A stretch of DNA of 64,000 bases from an uncultured Oscillospiraceae bacterium (GCA_934533005.1 CAKTBC010000001.1:19918-83917); one strand, 5' to 3'; positions 25,644 through 33,577 are shown, numbered from the stretch's first letter. Notes: generated from the sequence alone by a model not told the origin. Numbers and translations are program-made.

Positions 25644-26770
25644 TGCAATTTCGTGATCTGCAAAAGCAATATGAGGTTTTGAAGCCGGAGATGGACGCGG
25701 CCATGACCGCCGTAGCGTCCGGCGCGCATTTCATCAGCGGCGAACAGGTGAAAACGCTCGAGGAGCGTCTTGCCGCTTACGTCGGGCGCAGGCATTGCAT
25801 CACCTGCGGCAACGGCACCGACGCGCTGGAGCTGTGCATGATGGCCTGGGGCATCGGCCCGGGCGACGCCGTGTTCGTACCGGACTTCACGTTCTTCGCC
25901 TCGGGCGAAGTCGTCTCCTCCGTGGGCGGCACGCCGGTGTTCTACGATGTCTGCGCCGATACGTTCAACGCGGACGCGAAGAGCCTCGAGGCGGCCGTCG
26001 AAGCGGTCATCGCCGAGGGCAAGCTTACGCCGAAGGCCGTGGTAGACGTGGATCTTTTCGGCCTGCCCGCCGACCATGAGGCGGTCGCCGCCGTGTGTGA
26101 AAAGTACGGCCTGCTTTTCCTGGAGGACGCGGCGCAGGGCTTCGGCGGCATGCTGCACGGCAAGCGCAACAGCGCCTTTGGCGACGCGGCGTGCACGTCC
26201 TTCTTCCCCGCAAAGCCCCTCGGCTGCTACGGCGACGGCGGCGCGGTGTTCACTGATTCCGACGAGACGGCGGCGCTGATCCGCTCTCTCTGCGTCCACG
26301 GCAAGGGCTCCTTTAAGTACGATAACGTCCGCGTCGGCATGAACTCCCGCCTCGACACCATCCAGGCGGCGATCCTGCTCGTAAAGATGGACGCCTTTGA
26401 AAAGTATGAGCTCGCGGATGTGAACGCTGCGGCGGCGATGTACAACGAAGCGCTCGCCGGTATCCCGGCCATCCTGCCGGTCGTGCCGGAGGGCTGGTAT
26501 TCAAGCTGGGCGCAGTATACGCTCCGGCTGCGCAGCCGGGAGGAGCGCGACCGTGTGCAGACTGAGCTCAAAGCGCAGGGTATCCCCACCATGGTGTATT
26601 ATCCGAAGCCGATGCACACCCAGCAGGCGTTTGACGGACTGAAGCAGTACGTCCCCTGCCCGGTGACGGAGGAGCTCTGCGCCACGGTGCTGAGCCTGCC
26701 GATGCATCCGTATCTCACGCGCGAGACTGTGCAGACCGTCGCCGACGCGTTGCGCCGCGCTCTGAAGTAA
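25643..26770 (+). CDS. DegT/DnrJ/EryC1-family sugar aminotransferase, WbpE-like
   Basis: 375 residues from ATG 25643, which overlaps the previous TAA and follows GGAGGTAAAGG; a longer in-frame extension was rejected. FRDLQKQYEVLKPEMDAAM, GNGTDALELCMMAWGIGPGDAVFVPDFTF, EDAAQGFGG and the PLP lysine in FFPAKPLGCYGDGG (Lys191) are family markers. WbpE aminates the 3-keto-GlcNAcA nucleotide. With the three preceding genes the expected product is UDP-2,3-diacetamido-2,3-dideoxy-glucuronic acid, which the 2-epimerase at 16452 might convert to the manno form. The gene order A-B-D-E matches known O-antigen loci. Confidence 0.92.
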   Translation: MQFRDLQKQYEVLKPEMDAAMTAVASGAHFISGEQVKTLEERLAAYVGRRHCITCGNGTDALELCMMAWGIGPGDAVFVPDFTFFASGEVVSSVGGTPVFYDVCADTFNADAKSLEAAVEAVIAEGKLTPKAVVDVDLFGLPADHEAVAAVCEKYGLLFLEDAAQGFGGMLHGKRNSAFGDAACTSFFPAKPLGCYGDGGAVFTDSDETAALIRSLCVHGKGSFKYDNVRVGMNSRLDTIQAAILLVKMDAFEKYELADVNAAAAMYNEALAGIPAILPVVPEGWYSSWAQYTLRLRSREERDRVQTELKAQGIPTMVYYPKPMHTQQAFDGLKQYVPCPVTEELCATVLSLPMHPYLTRETVQTVADALRRALK

Positions 26771-26821
26771 AAAAATGTCCGCCGTGTTCCATCGGAATGC
26801 GGCGGACATTTGTTATTTGTG

Positions 26822-27469
26822 TTAAGAGAACTTCGCGGCGAGGGAGGAGAAATTCACCAGTCCTGCGAGCAGCCAGCAGACCACGGCGGTCGGCAGCGCG
26901 GTCACGGCGTCGATGACCATGTGCTGCTTGACGAGCATCGTCGATACGACGATCGCGAGCGACCACACAACGATCACCAGCCGCAGCCACAGCGGCAGCA
27001 TCGGCGCTGCGAGTGCGGCGAACGCGAAGAGGAATGATACCGAGCAGTGCACGCTCGGCGCGCAGTTGAGAAAGCGGTGGTTCGCACCGTATACGGTGCC
27101 GATGACGAAGCCGGTCAGCCCCTTCTTCGGCGGCACGGGGCGTTCGAACGTCGTCGGGTAGATGAGATAAATGATGTTGCTCAAGAGCTGGTCGATGCTG
27201 TGCGCGAGCATGTATTTGAGACAGAGCTCCGGCGCGACGATATTGAGCAGCAGCGGCACGCCGAACAAAAGCACGAACCAGGAGCTGTAAATATAGATCC
27301 AGCCGGGACGGAAAGGGATACGCTCATCGAGCGCCCCGCCTACGGTGTGCGGCTCGCCCTCGAGATACTGCGAGCCGAAATATGTGACCAGATGAAAAAC
27401 CATCATCCCTGCCCAAAGCAGGAAGAAAACGCCCCAGCGAATGAGAACCACCCCATAACCAATTGACAA
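26822..27469 (-). CDS. PAP2-superfamily membrane phosphatase (inositolphosphotransferase-like group)
   Basis: About 215 residues with five or six transmembrane helices. NCAPSVHCSVSF corresponds to the PAP2 C2 motif and KQHMVIDAVTALP to C3; this arrangement is the PAP2_3 subgroup that includes Aur1-like enzymes. Such proteins remove phosphate from lipid phosphates; near an EPS locus, undecaprenyl pyrophosphate recycling is possible. The start is uncertain: TTG 27469 keeps the whole first helix but would be almost leaderless relative to the promoter at 27478-27505; GTG 27451 is the alternative. It converges on the wbpE-like gene. Confidence 0.8.
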   Translation of the reverse strand: MSIGYGVVLIRWGVFFLLWAGMMVFHLVTYFGSQYLEGEPHTVGGALDERIPFRPGWIYIYSSWFVLLFGVPLLLNIVAPELCLKYMLAHSIDQLLSNIIYLIYPTTFERPVPPKKGLTGFVIGTVYGANHRFLNCAPSVHCSVSFLFAFAALAAPMLPLWLRLVIVVWSLAIVVSTMLVKQHMVIDAVTALPTAVVCWLLAGLVNFSSLAAKFS

Positions 27470-27477
27470 TATACTAC

Positions 27478-27505
27478 ATTATAGAGCATTTTTTTAGTTT
27501 TTCAA
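27478..27505 (-). promoter_or_regulatory. promoter of the PAP2 gene
   Basis: Read on the minus strand: TTGAAA (27505-27500), a 16-base spacer and TATAAT (27483-27478). Transcription would begin about 27471. Confidence 0.65.
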
Positions 27506-27547
27506 CCCGGAGAGCCGCTAAAAAACTGCTACAGATTTCAAGGTTTG

Positions 27548-27856
27548 TCACACATGTGTATTAACGCCCGGCTGCCCGGAGGCGTCCCGGTCGAGAAACC
27601 GCCAGAGCGTCCAGCGGTGCGCCCGCACGCCGTAGCGCAGCTCAAAGCGCCGCAGCCGCCCGCCCAGCAGCGCCAGACAGTCAAACCGGATCGATTCCAC
27701 GCCCATGAGCCGGATCTCCTCCCGGCGGCGGATCTGGCGGATGCGCACCGTGACGCGTTCGCCGTTTTCCGTTTCCAGCCGGAACCGCGCCGGGGAAAGC
27801 TCCCCTTCGGGCGAGCATACGGCGATCATCTCCAGAGGCATGTTCAGCGTATCCAT
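27548..27856 (-). CDS. small conserved-looking protein of unknown function
   Basis: 102 residues from ATG 27856, selected because AAGGAG lies nine bases upstream; an extension to 27916 would read through the promoter. The sequence MDTLNMPLEMIAVCSPEGELSPARFR.. is beta-rich and Arg-rich, with an ending RAHRWTLWRFLDRD. ARFR followed by RWTLWRF recalls DUF6504-like small proteins sometimes found beside DNA-repair genes, but I am not sure of that match. It is divergent from the LexA-like repressor gene at 28019 and its promoter spacer contains a perfect operator palindrome, so it is probably under that repressor's control. Confidence 0.65.
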   Translation of the reverse strand: MDTLNMPLEMIAVCSPEGELSPARFRLETENGERVTVRIRQIRRREEIRLMGVESIRFDCLALLGGRLRRFELRYGVRAHRWTLWRFLDRDASGQPGVNTHV

Positions 27857-27887
27857 ACCGAAAATCTCCTTGCAAGCGATTAATTGC

Positions 27888-27916
27888 ATTATAATTCGCT
27901 TTACAAGCGAAATCAA
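27888..27916 (-). promoter_or_regulatory. promoter of the small divergent gene
   Basis: On the minus strand TTGATT (27916-27911), a 17-base spacer and TATAAT (27893-27888). Operator 1 fills the spacer. Confidence 0.75.
27895..27911. promoter_or_regulatory. operator 1, perfect 7-3-7 palindrome
   Basis: TTCGCTT-TAC-AAGCGAA lies between the -35 and -10 boxes of the minus-strand promoter, where a bound repressor would block polymerase. The likely binder is the XRE/S24 protein encoded at 28019. Confidence 0.75.
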
Positions 27917-27926
27917 GCGGTATTTT

Positions 27927-27943
27927 TTCGCTTTATAAGAGAA
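27927..27943. promoter_or_regulatory. operator 2, near-palindromic copy
   Basis: TTCGCTT-TAT-AAGAGAA matches operator 1 at 15 of 17 positions and begins 32 bases (three helical turns) from it, just upstream of the repressor's own -35 box. Confidence 0.68.
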
Positions 27944-27949
27944 AAACTC

Positions 27950-27978
27950 TTGCGTTTTTTGGCAGCGCCCTATATATT
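27950..27978 (+). promoter_or_regulatory. promoter of the XRE/S24 repressor gene
   Basis: TTGCGT, a 17-base spacer and TATATT, followed 40 bases later by the start codon behind AGGAAGGAG. Confidence 0.6.
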
Positions 27979-28018
27979 GTAGATAGAAAGAACTTCACCC
28001 ACAGGAAGGAGAACGCCC

Positions 28019-28618
28019 ATGGACGACAACAGCTTCGGCGCGCGTCTGGCGGCGGCGCGCCGCGCCGCAGGGTATAACCAGACGGAGGTGGCGAAATACA
28101 TCACCGAGGCGGGTTTCCCGGTGCGGACACAGGCGGTGAGCAAGTGGGAGCGCGGTACCACGCTGCCGAGCGCCCGCCAGCTCGTGGAGCTCTGCCGGCT
28201 CTATCACATCCGGGACGTTGTTGCGGCGTTCGCGCCTGCGGAGGAGCGGCGCGCCGTACGGACGCTGCCGCTCTACCGGCTGGCGGTATCCGCCGGTACG
28301 GGCGAGCTGCTCGACGGGACGGATTACGATACGGTTGAGGTCGGCGACGAGGTGTCACCGAATGCGGACTTCGGTGTGCGTATCGCCGGGGACAGCATGG
28401 AGCCGCGCTTTGTCCACGGGCAGATCGTCTGGGTGCACCGGCAGGAGACGCTCCGCTCCGGCGAGATCGGCGTGTTTCTCTATAACGGCGCGGGGTACTG
28501 CAAACGGCTCGAGCGAGCGCCGGGGCGTGTGGAGCTCGTGTCGCTCAACCCGCGGTACGCCCCCATCCGTGTGGCGGCGGGGGACGAGCTGCGCGTGTTC
28601 GGCCGCGTCGTCGGCTGA
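28019..28618 (+). CDS. LexA-like repressor: XRE helix-turn-helix fused to S24 self-cleavage domain
   Basis: 199 residues. Residues 5-66 form an XRE-type HTH (TEVAKYITEAGFPVRTQAVSKWERGTTLP). The C-terminal domain is peptidase S24: Ser126 in GDSMEP and Lys162 in YCKRL are the Ser-Lys dyad, and VSAG at 90-93 gives an Ala92-Gly93 bond like the LexA/CI cleavage site. Such regulators are released by RecA-stimulated self-cleavage during DNA damage. Two matching palindromes lie in the divergent promoter region, implying autoregulation and control of the small gene at 27548. No phage genes are nearby, so it looks like a chromosomal stress regulator rather than a CI repressor. Confidence 0.9.
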   Translation: MDDNSFGARLAAARRAAGYNQTEVAKYITEAGFPVRTQAVSKWERGTTLPSARQLVELCRLYHIRDVVAAFAPAEERRAVRTLPLYRLAVSAGTGELLDGTDYDTVEVGDEVSPNADFGVRIAGDSMEPRFVHGQIVWVHRQETLRSGEIGVFLYNGAGYCKRLERAPGRVELVSLNPRYAPIRVAAGDELRVFGRVVG

Positions 28619-28619
28619 C

Positions 28620-28648
28620 TTGCAATTCCGGCACGGCTCGGTTATAAT
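28620..28648 (+). promoter_or_regulatory. promoter of the PAP2-barstar gene
   Basis: TTGCAA, a 17-base spacer and a consensus TATAAT, 38 bases before the start codon and immediately after the repressor gene's stop. Confidence 0.8.
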
Positions 28649-28686
28649 ACCCAAGAGATTATTTAAAAGAAAAAGGAGTCCGGCTT

Positions 28687-29772
28687 ATGCAACTCACGGC
28701 TTTGGCGCTGTGGCTGAATACGGCCTTCGCGGGCTTTGACGAAGCGGTCGCTACCGCGATCCATCAGCTCTATGTCGCCGCCGGGTGGTTCTTCACCCCG
28801 TTCCTCTCGTTCATTTCGCTCCTCGGCAAGGGCGGTATCTTCCTCATTTTGCTCTCGATCGTGCTGATGCTGTTTCGCAAAACGCGGCGCTACGGCACAA
28901 CGATGCTGCTCGCACTCGCCATCGGAGCTTTAGTAACAAACGTCTGCTTTAAGCCGCTTGTTGCCCGGCCACGCCCGTATACGCACGACGGCAGCATTTT
29001 TCAGCAGTACTGGGAAATGCTCGGCAAGCACACCGAAAGCGACAAGAGCTTCCCCTCCGGCCACATGACCGCCGCGACGGCGGCCTCGCTCGCGGTGTTC
29101 CTCCGCGGCAACAAAAAGGTCAGCTGGACGGCACTTCTCTTCGCGCTCGCCATGGGTGTTTCGCGCATTTATCTCAGCGTGCATTATGCCACCGACGTGC
29201 TCGGCGGCGTGATCACCGGCTCGATCGGCGGCTTTGCCGGATACGCCATTTCCAAGCGCATCCCGGAGAGCTTTTATACCGCCAACTTCCGGGACTATAT
29301 CGGCAAAGTCAAAGCAAAAAAGAGCGGCGGCAGGAGCGGCGCGGCGACCCCCGCGGCCGAGCCGGACGACGGACGCCGCCGTACTCTCGTGATCGACGGG
29401 GCGAACTTCTCCACGATGGACGGCCTGTTCCGCGAGTTTAACCGCCTCTTTGACGTGGGGCCGGACGAGACCGTCCGCAGTCTTGATGCGCTCAACGATC
29501 TGCTCGGCGGCGGTGTCGGCAGGATCCCGGCGGGCGCGCGGCTGCACATCCGCTGGCTCAATTCCGAAAAGAGCCGCGAGGACTTCGGCTACGGCGCCAC
29601 GGTGCTCTACTATGAAAAACTCCTGCGCCGCTGCCATCCGAATAACCGCCCGCGTATGGAGGCGCTGCTTGCCGAGGCGCGCCGGGGCGAGGGAGAGACC
29701 CTCTTTGAAAAACTTACCGCGCTCATCGCCCGCACCGATACCGGGCACGACTGTACGCTCTCTCTCGAATAA
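28687..29772 (+). CDS. PAP2 lipid phosphatase with C-terminal barstar-like domain
   Basis: 361 residues. Residues 1-190 are a six-helix PAP2 enzyme with all motifs: C1 KPLVARPRP (89-97), C2 PSGH (123-126) and C3 SRIYLSVHYATD (159-170), the pattern of undecaprenyl pyrophosphate or phosphatidylglycerophosphate phosphatases. A basic, Gly/Ala-rich linker (207-232) leads to residues 233-350, which resemble barstar-type ribonuclease inhibitors: VIDGANFSTMDGLFREF, LDALNDLLGGG and WLNSEKSREDFGY. PAP2 ends are cytoplasmic, so the inhibitor domain would face the cytoplasm. No partner nuclease is visible. The gene has its own promoter; the fusion is continuous with no frameshift. Confidence 0.88.
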   Translation: MQLTALALWLNTAFAGFDEAVATAIHQLYVAAGWFFTPFLSFISLLGKGGIFLILLSIVLMLFRKTRRYGTTMLLALAIGALVTNVCFKPLVARPRPYTHDGSIFQQYWEMLGKHTESDKSFPSGHMTAATAASLAVFLRGNKKVSWTALLFALAMGVSRIYLSVHYATDVLGGVITGSIGGFAGYAISKRIPESFYTANFRDYIGKVKAKKSGGRSGAATPAAEPDDGRRRTLVIDGANFSTMDGLFREFNRLFDVGPDETVRSLDALNDLLGGGVGRIPAGARLHIRWLNSEKSREDFGYGATVLYYEKLLRRCHPNNRPRMEALLAEARRGEGETLFEKLTALIARTDTGHDCTLSLE

Positions 29773-29788
29773 GCTACCCCCAAAAAAC

Positions 29789-29820
29789 GACCCGCCGCAC
29801 GGATACTCGTGCGGCGGGTC
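29789..29820 (-). terminator. strong hairpin shared by convergent genes
   Basis: Perfect 12-base arms GACCCGCCGCAC / GTGCGGCGGGTC. Six A at 29782-29787 become the U-tract on the minus strand, so it mainly ends the histidine kinase transcript; it may also stop plus-strand transcription. Confidence 0.9.
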
Positions 29821-29829
29821 TTATGCTGT

Positions 29830-31104
29830 TTATATCTTCACCCGGAACGTGATGGTGTTACCGCTCACGCTGGCCTCGATCGTGCCGCCGTGCGCCTCGG
29901 CGGTGGCGCGTGCGATCGAAAGGCCGATGCCTGTGCCGCCGATGCGTGTCGAGTGCGACTCATCCGCGCGGTAAAACCGGTCGAAGAGCCGTGTTACGTC
30001 GATGCTTTCCGCGCCTTCGCAGGTGTTGGAAACAGCGATCTCGTTCTTCCGCCCGGCGCGCCGCGCCGAAAGGGAGATGCTGCCGCTCTCGGGCGTGTAC
30101 TTGTTGGCGTTATCCAGCAAAATGGATACCATCTGCTGCACCGCCGCACGGTCGCCCGTCATGGTGAGACCGTCCTCGACATTCTGCGTATAGCTCCGGC
30201 TGTGGGAACGCGCGAGCGCCGTGAACGGTTCGGCGGTCTCCCACACGGCGTCGCTGAGCGAAAACTCCGCGCGCTCCGGGAACGGGTTTTCCTCGTCCAA
30301 GCGCGAGAGCGTTACAAGATCGGAGATGAGCCGCGAGAGACGGACGCTCTGGGACTGGATGTTTTTTACCCACTCATCGTCCTCATACTCCATCGCGAGC
30401 ACGTCCGCGCTCGTCGATATCGCGGTCAACGGCGTTTTCAGCTCGTGGCTGGCGTTGGTGATGAACTGCTTCTGCATGGCAAGATTGCGCATATACGGCG
30501 CGATGGCGCGCCGCGAGAAGAGCAGCACGAGCAGAAACACAACGACCAGACACCCGCCCGCCACGGCGGCGGTGATCCAGAAGAGTGCGCGGATCGAGTG
30601 CAGCTCGCGTTCGGAGTTGAGGAAAATGACGCTCGTGCCGTCGCTGGAGGCGGCCACGAGATAGCGGTACCCCTTATAATAGCCGTGCTGGCGGGAGAGC
30701 GCGAGCACGTCGGCGGCATACGCCTCGGCTTCGCCGCGCGAGATGGAGGCGATGAAATCCTGATCGACCTGCGCGAGCGTGCCGTCGGCATCGTACCGCA
30801 CGGAGAAATACCGGAACATATACGGCACCTCGGGCGAGAAGTTCTTCCCGCCGTCGATGCGGGGAACGGGAACATTGTCCGGAAGCGCGGCGCCGACCTC
30901 TCCGTCGGGCTTGTCCGGCGGCGTTTCGCCGTTCGTGGGAGCGCTTTGCGAGCCCAGCGCGAGCAGCTGCGAGAGCGTGTCGTCCTGCTGCGAGGCAACG
31001 CTCCGGTAATTCCCGGCATTCACCACGCAGAACAGCACAAGGATCACGGCGGTGAACGCTGCCATCGCCGCGCCGACGAACCGGCGCTGCATCTTTTTCA
31101 GCAT
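29830..31104 (-). CDS. sensor histidine kinase
   Basis: 424 residues. Two transmembrane helices (about 10-30 and 178-200) enclose an extracellular sensor region of roughly 145 residues, with an acidic, Pro-rich segment near 60-85. The kinase core follows: phosphoacceptor histidine in FITNASHELKTPLTAIS, N box ILLDNANKYTP, G boxes GGTGIGLSIARATAEAHGG. It autophosphorylates and passes phosphate to the response regulator encoded just upstream (7-base overlap, ATGCTGA). The ligand is unknown; no HAMP domain is obvious. The pairing resembles small OmpR-type systems of clostridia that respond to envelope stress, an inference only. Confidence 0.93.
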   Translation of the reverse strand: MLKKMQRRFVGAAMAAFTAVILVLFCVVNAGNYRSVASQQDDTLSQLLALGSQSAPTNGETPPDKPDGEVGAALPDNVPVPRIDGGKNFSPEVPYMFRYFSVRYDADGTLAQVDQDFIASISRGEAEAYAADVLALSRQHGYYKGYRYLVAASSDGTSVIFLNSERELHSIRALFWITAAVAGGCLVVVFLLVLLFSRRAIAPYMRNLAMQKQFITNASHELKTPLTAISTSADVLAMEYEDDEWVKNIQSQSVRLSRLISDLVTLSRLDEENPFPERAEFSLSDAVWETAEPFTALARSHSRSYTQNVEDGLTMTGDRAAVQQMVSILLDNANKYTPESGSISLSARRAGRKNEIAVSNTCEGAESIDVTRLFDRFYRADESHSTRIGGTGIGLSIARATAEAHGGTIEASVSGNTITFRVKI

Positions 31105-31775
31105 GACGTCTCCTCCAGCGTATATCCCGCGCCGCGGATAGTTTTGATCTCAATGCCGGAGCCGATTTCCCGCAGCTTTTTGCGCAGGAAGCCGATGTAT
31201 GTCCACACAACGTCGATCTCCGCGTCGCTGTCGAGCCCCCAGATCTTGTCCATGAGCCGCTCGGCGGAGAAGATCTGGTGCGGGTGGCGCAGAAACAGCT
31301 CCATGAGCTGGAATTCCTTGTTGTTCAGGCGCACCTCGCCCCCGGCGGCGCGGAGAATATAGGCGCTCGCGTCCAGCGTTGTGCCGCCGAAGGAGAGCAC
31401 GTCCGGCGCGTAGGCGCTGCTGCGGCGCACGAGCGCACGCACCCGCGCGAGAAATTCACCCGCCGCGAAAGGCTTCGGCAGATAATCATCCGCCCCGGCG
31501 TCCAGCCCGGCGATGCGGTCCTCGATCTCGCTCTTGGCCGTGAGAAAGAGCGCCGGCGTCGTAATGCCGCGCCGCCGTGCCTCCGTGAGCACGGAAATGC
31601 CGTCCATGCCGGGCATCATGATGTCGAGCACGAGCGCGTCGTACTCGCCCGCGCAGATATAGTCGAGTGCGTCCGTGCCGTTGTGGACAACGTCCACGGA
31701 GTATTTGTTCTTTTCGAGCATGAGCTGCAGCGCTTTGGCGATGCTCACCTCGTCCTCGGCAATGAGAATGCGCAT
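31098..31775 (-). CDS. OmpR-family response regulator
   Basis: 225 residues from ATG 31775, preceded by GGGAGGGAG; an upstream in-frame extension lacks a ribosome site. The receiver domain shows EDE at 7-9, phosphoacceptor Asp51 in LVLDIMMPGMDG and Lys101 in PKPF. The C-terminal winged helix ends with VWTYIGFLRKKLREIGSGIEIKTIRGAGYTLE, the DNA-binding helix and hairpin. It is first in a two-gene operon with the kinase. Targets are not evident; no clear repeated box was found in front of the operon. Confidence 0.95.
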   Translation of the reverse strand: MRILIAEDEVSIAKALQLMLEKNKYSVDVVHNGTDALDYICAGEYDALVLDIMMPGMDGISVLTEARRRGITTPALFLTAKSEIEDRIAGLDAGADDYLPKPFAAGEFLARVRALVRRSSAYAPDVLSFGGTTLDASAYILRAAGGEVRLNNKEFQLMELFLRHPHQIFSAERLMDKIWGLDSDAEIDVVWTYIGFLRKKLREIGSGIEIKTIRGAGYTLEETSC

Positions 31776-32185
31776 AGAGCTCCCTCCCTTGATGGGTATA
31801 ATATCATATTCCAAGCTGAAATGCGCCTGAAAAAATCCGGCCGAAAAAAGTTTTTTCTTTTCGCGTTCTCCGCTGCGCACCTTTACAATTTGTTTGCCGG
31901 ATTTTTCGATTTGGTTTCAGGTGTGCCCGGTATGATGCAGCCATGCTCCACGGCACGGGAAAGCGCGAATGACCCGGCGCTGTGTTTAAGAGGTAACTGT
32001 CCACCGCGGCTCAGCCGAAAGCGGCAGACCAACAACGATCGCCGCAGGGCGCTTATATATAGAAAAACCGGTCTCGGCGCACAAAAGCGCTGAAGGCCGG
32101 TTTTGCATCCTTGTGGATTTTGCCGCTTTTCATTTTGATTGGTGTGGAGTATAGTATCCGCGCAAATCCCAAAGGAGAATTTTCC
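31776..32185. other. 410-base gap between response regulator and MATE genes
   Basis: Holds the divergent control region. AT-rich sequence with several TATNAT-like boxes lies at 31790-31830 but no convincing -35. The middle (31870-32060) shows no supported gene. A hairpin sits at 32063-32104, followed by a weak promoter (TTTTCA, 17 bases, TATAGT) for the MATE gene. Confidence 0.4.
32063..32104 (+). terminator. orphan hairpin with T-run upstream of the MATE gene
   Basis: AAAACCGG and CCGGTTTT arms with an inner GGCGC/GCGCT stem, ending TTTTGC. No plus-strand gene precedes it, so it could end a short RNA or act as an attenuator. Confidence 0.45.
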
Positions 32186-33523
32186 ATGGAAAGACAGTTG
32201 ACGGAGGGCCGCCCGTTCGGCGTGCTGCTGCGGTATGCGCTGCCGGTGCTCGGCGGGAATCTCTTCCAGCTTTTCTATACGTTGGCCGACACGGTCATCG
32301 TCGGCAAAACGCTCGGCGCGGACGCGCTTGCCGCCGTCGGCTCCACGGGCATCATCAGCTATTTCGTTCTCTGCTTCGTGCAGGGACTGACCGGCGGCTT
32401 CGGTATCTGCCTCGGCCAATGCTGCGGCGCGCGCGATGAGACCGGCATGCGCCGGAGCGCTGCGGTGTCGTGGGCGCTCTCGGCAGCGTTCACGGCGCTG
32501 CTCACGCCGATCGTGTGCGTACTTGCTCGGCCGGTGCTCGGCTGGATGCAGACGCCGGTGGATATCTTTGCCGATGCCTACGCCTATCTCTTTGTGATAT
32601 TGCTCGGCACGGGCGCGACGGTATTTTATAACATCATTTCCTATATGCTGCGCGCGCTCGGCGACAGCCGCACGCCGCTCGTCTTCCTTGTGCTCTCGTC
32701 ACTGCTCAACATCGGGCTGGATATCCTTTTCATTGTGCCGTTCCGTATGGGCGTCGCGGGAGCGGCGTGGGCGACGGTGCTCAGCCAGCTCCTATCGGCG
32801 ATCCTCTGCACGATCGTCGGGCTGCGGAAATACCCGGTGCTCCGCACCCGCCGGGCGGACTTTTCGGGGAGCCGGATCACCGCGGTGCGCCATCTTCGCG
32901 TCGGGTTCCTCATGGGCTTTCAGATGTCCGTGATGTGCATCGGGCAGCTCGTCGTGCAGGCGTGCGTCAATTCTCTCGGCACGGCGGCGGTGGCGGGGTA
33001 TACCGCCGCGACGAAGGTCGATCAGCTATCGGTGCTCGTCAACACGGCGTACCAGATCGCCATCTCCGGCTATGTTGCGCAGAACTACGGCGCGCACCGC
33101 TTCGATCGCATCCGCGCGGGCGTCCGCGCCTCCCTCGTTCAGATCGAGAGCGCGAATATCCTCATGTGTGCGGTAATGCTGCTCGCGAGGCGGGCGATCG
33201 TTTCGCTTTTCATCGATGCGCCGACGGAAGAGATCGTCTCCTATGCCGGCGGGTATCTCACGGTGGTCGCGCCGTTTTACGTGGTGCTCGGCCTTCTCAT
33301 CGTCTACCGCTCCACGGTGCAGAGCATGGGCAACAGCACCGCGCCGTTTCTCGCCTGCGTTGTCGAGCTCGTGATGCGCATCGGCGGCGCGCTGGGGCTT
33401 TCGCGTGTGCTTGGTTATACCGGCGTGTGCTTCTCCTCGCCGCTCGCATGGATCGGCGCCACGGCGCTGCTCATCCCGTTTTATATCCGGGAGATACGGA
33501 AAGGGAAGACTATTGCTGCGTAA
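32186..33523 (+). CDS. MATE-family multidrug/cation exporter
   Basis: 445 residues from ATG 32186 after AAAGGAG; a longer in-frame start at 32111 runs through the promoter. Twelve hydrophobic helices in two similar halves; signature segments are RYALPVLGGNLFQLFYTLADTVIVGKTLGADALAAVGSTG and the mid-protein LRALGDSRTPLVFLVLSSLLNIGLDILFI. MATE proteins export drugs or metabolites in exchange for sodium or protons. Substrate unknown. It stands alone, with a terminator directly after it and a convergent regulator downstream. Confidence 0.93.
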   Translation: MERQLTEGRPFGVLLRYALPVLGGNLFQLFYTLADTVIVGKTLGADALAAVGSTGIISYFVLCFVQGLTGGFGICLGQCCGARDETGMRRSAAVSWALSAAFTALLTPIVCVLARPVLGWMQTPVDIFADAYAYLFVILLGTGATVFYNIISYMLRALGDSRTPLVFLVLSSLLNIGLDILFIVPFRMGVAGAAWATVLSQLLSAILCTIVGLRKYPVLRTRRADFSGSRITAVRHLRVGFLMGFQMSVMCIGQLVVQACVNSLGTAAVAGYTAATKVDQLSVLVNTAYQIAISGYVAQNYGAHRFDRIRAGVRASLVQIESANILMCAVMLLARRAIVSLFIDAPTEEIVSYAGGYLTVVAPFYVVLGLLIVYRSTVQSMGNSTAPFLACVVELVMRIGGALGLSRVLGYTGVCFSSPLAWIGATALLIPFYIREIRKGKTIAA

Positions 33524-33533
33524 AAGAAGAAAA

Positions 33534-33577
33534 GAGCGTCCTTCGCCTGACTTGTTCGGACGAGGGACGCCTTTTTA
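33534..33577 (+). terminator. terminator of the MATE gene
   Basis: GCGTCC / GGACGC stem extended by partial pairing in the loop, then CTTTTTATT. It overlaps the last codon of the convergent gene at 33575. Confidence 0.7.

Noticed and set aside
28019..28618. Prophage CI repressor
   Set aside because: No integrase, structural or lysis genes nearby; the flanks are ordinary chromosomal genes.
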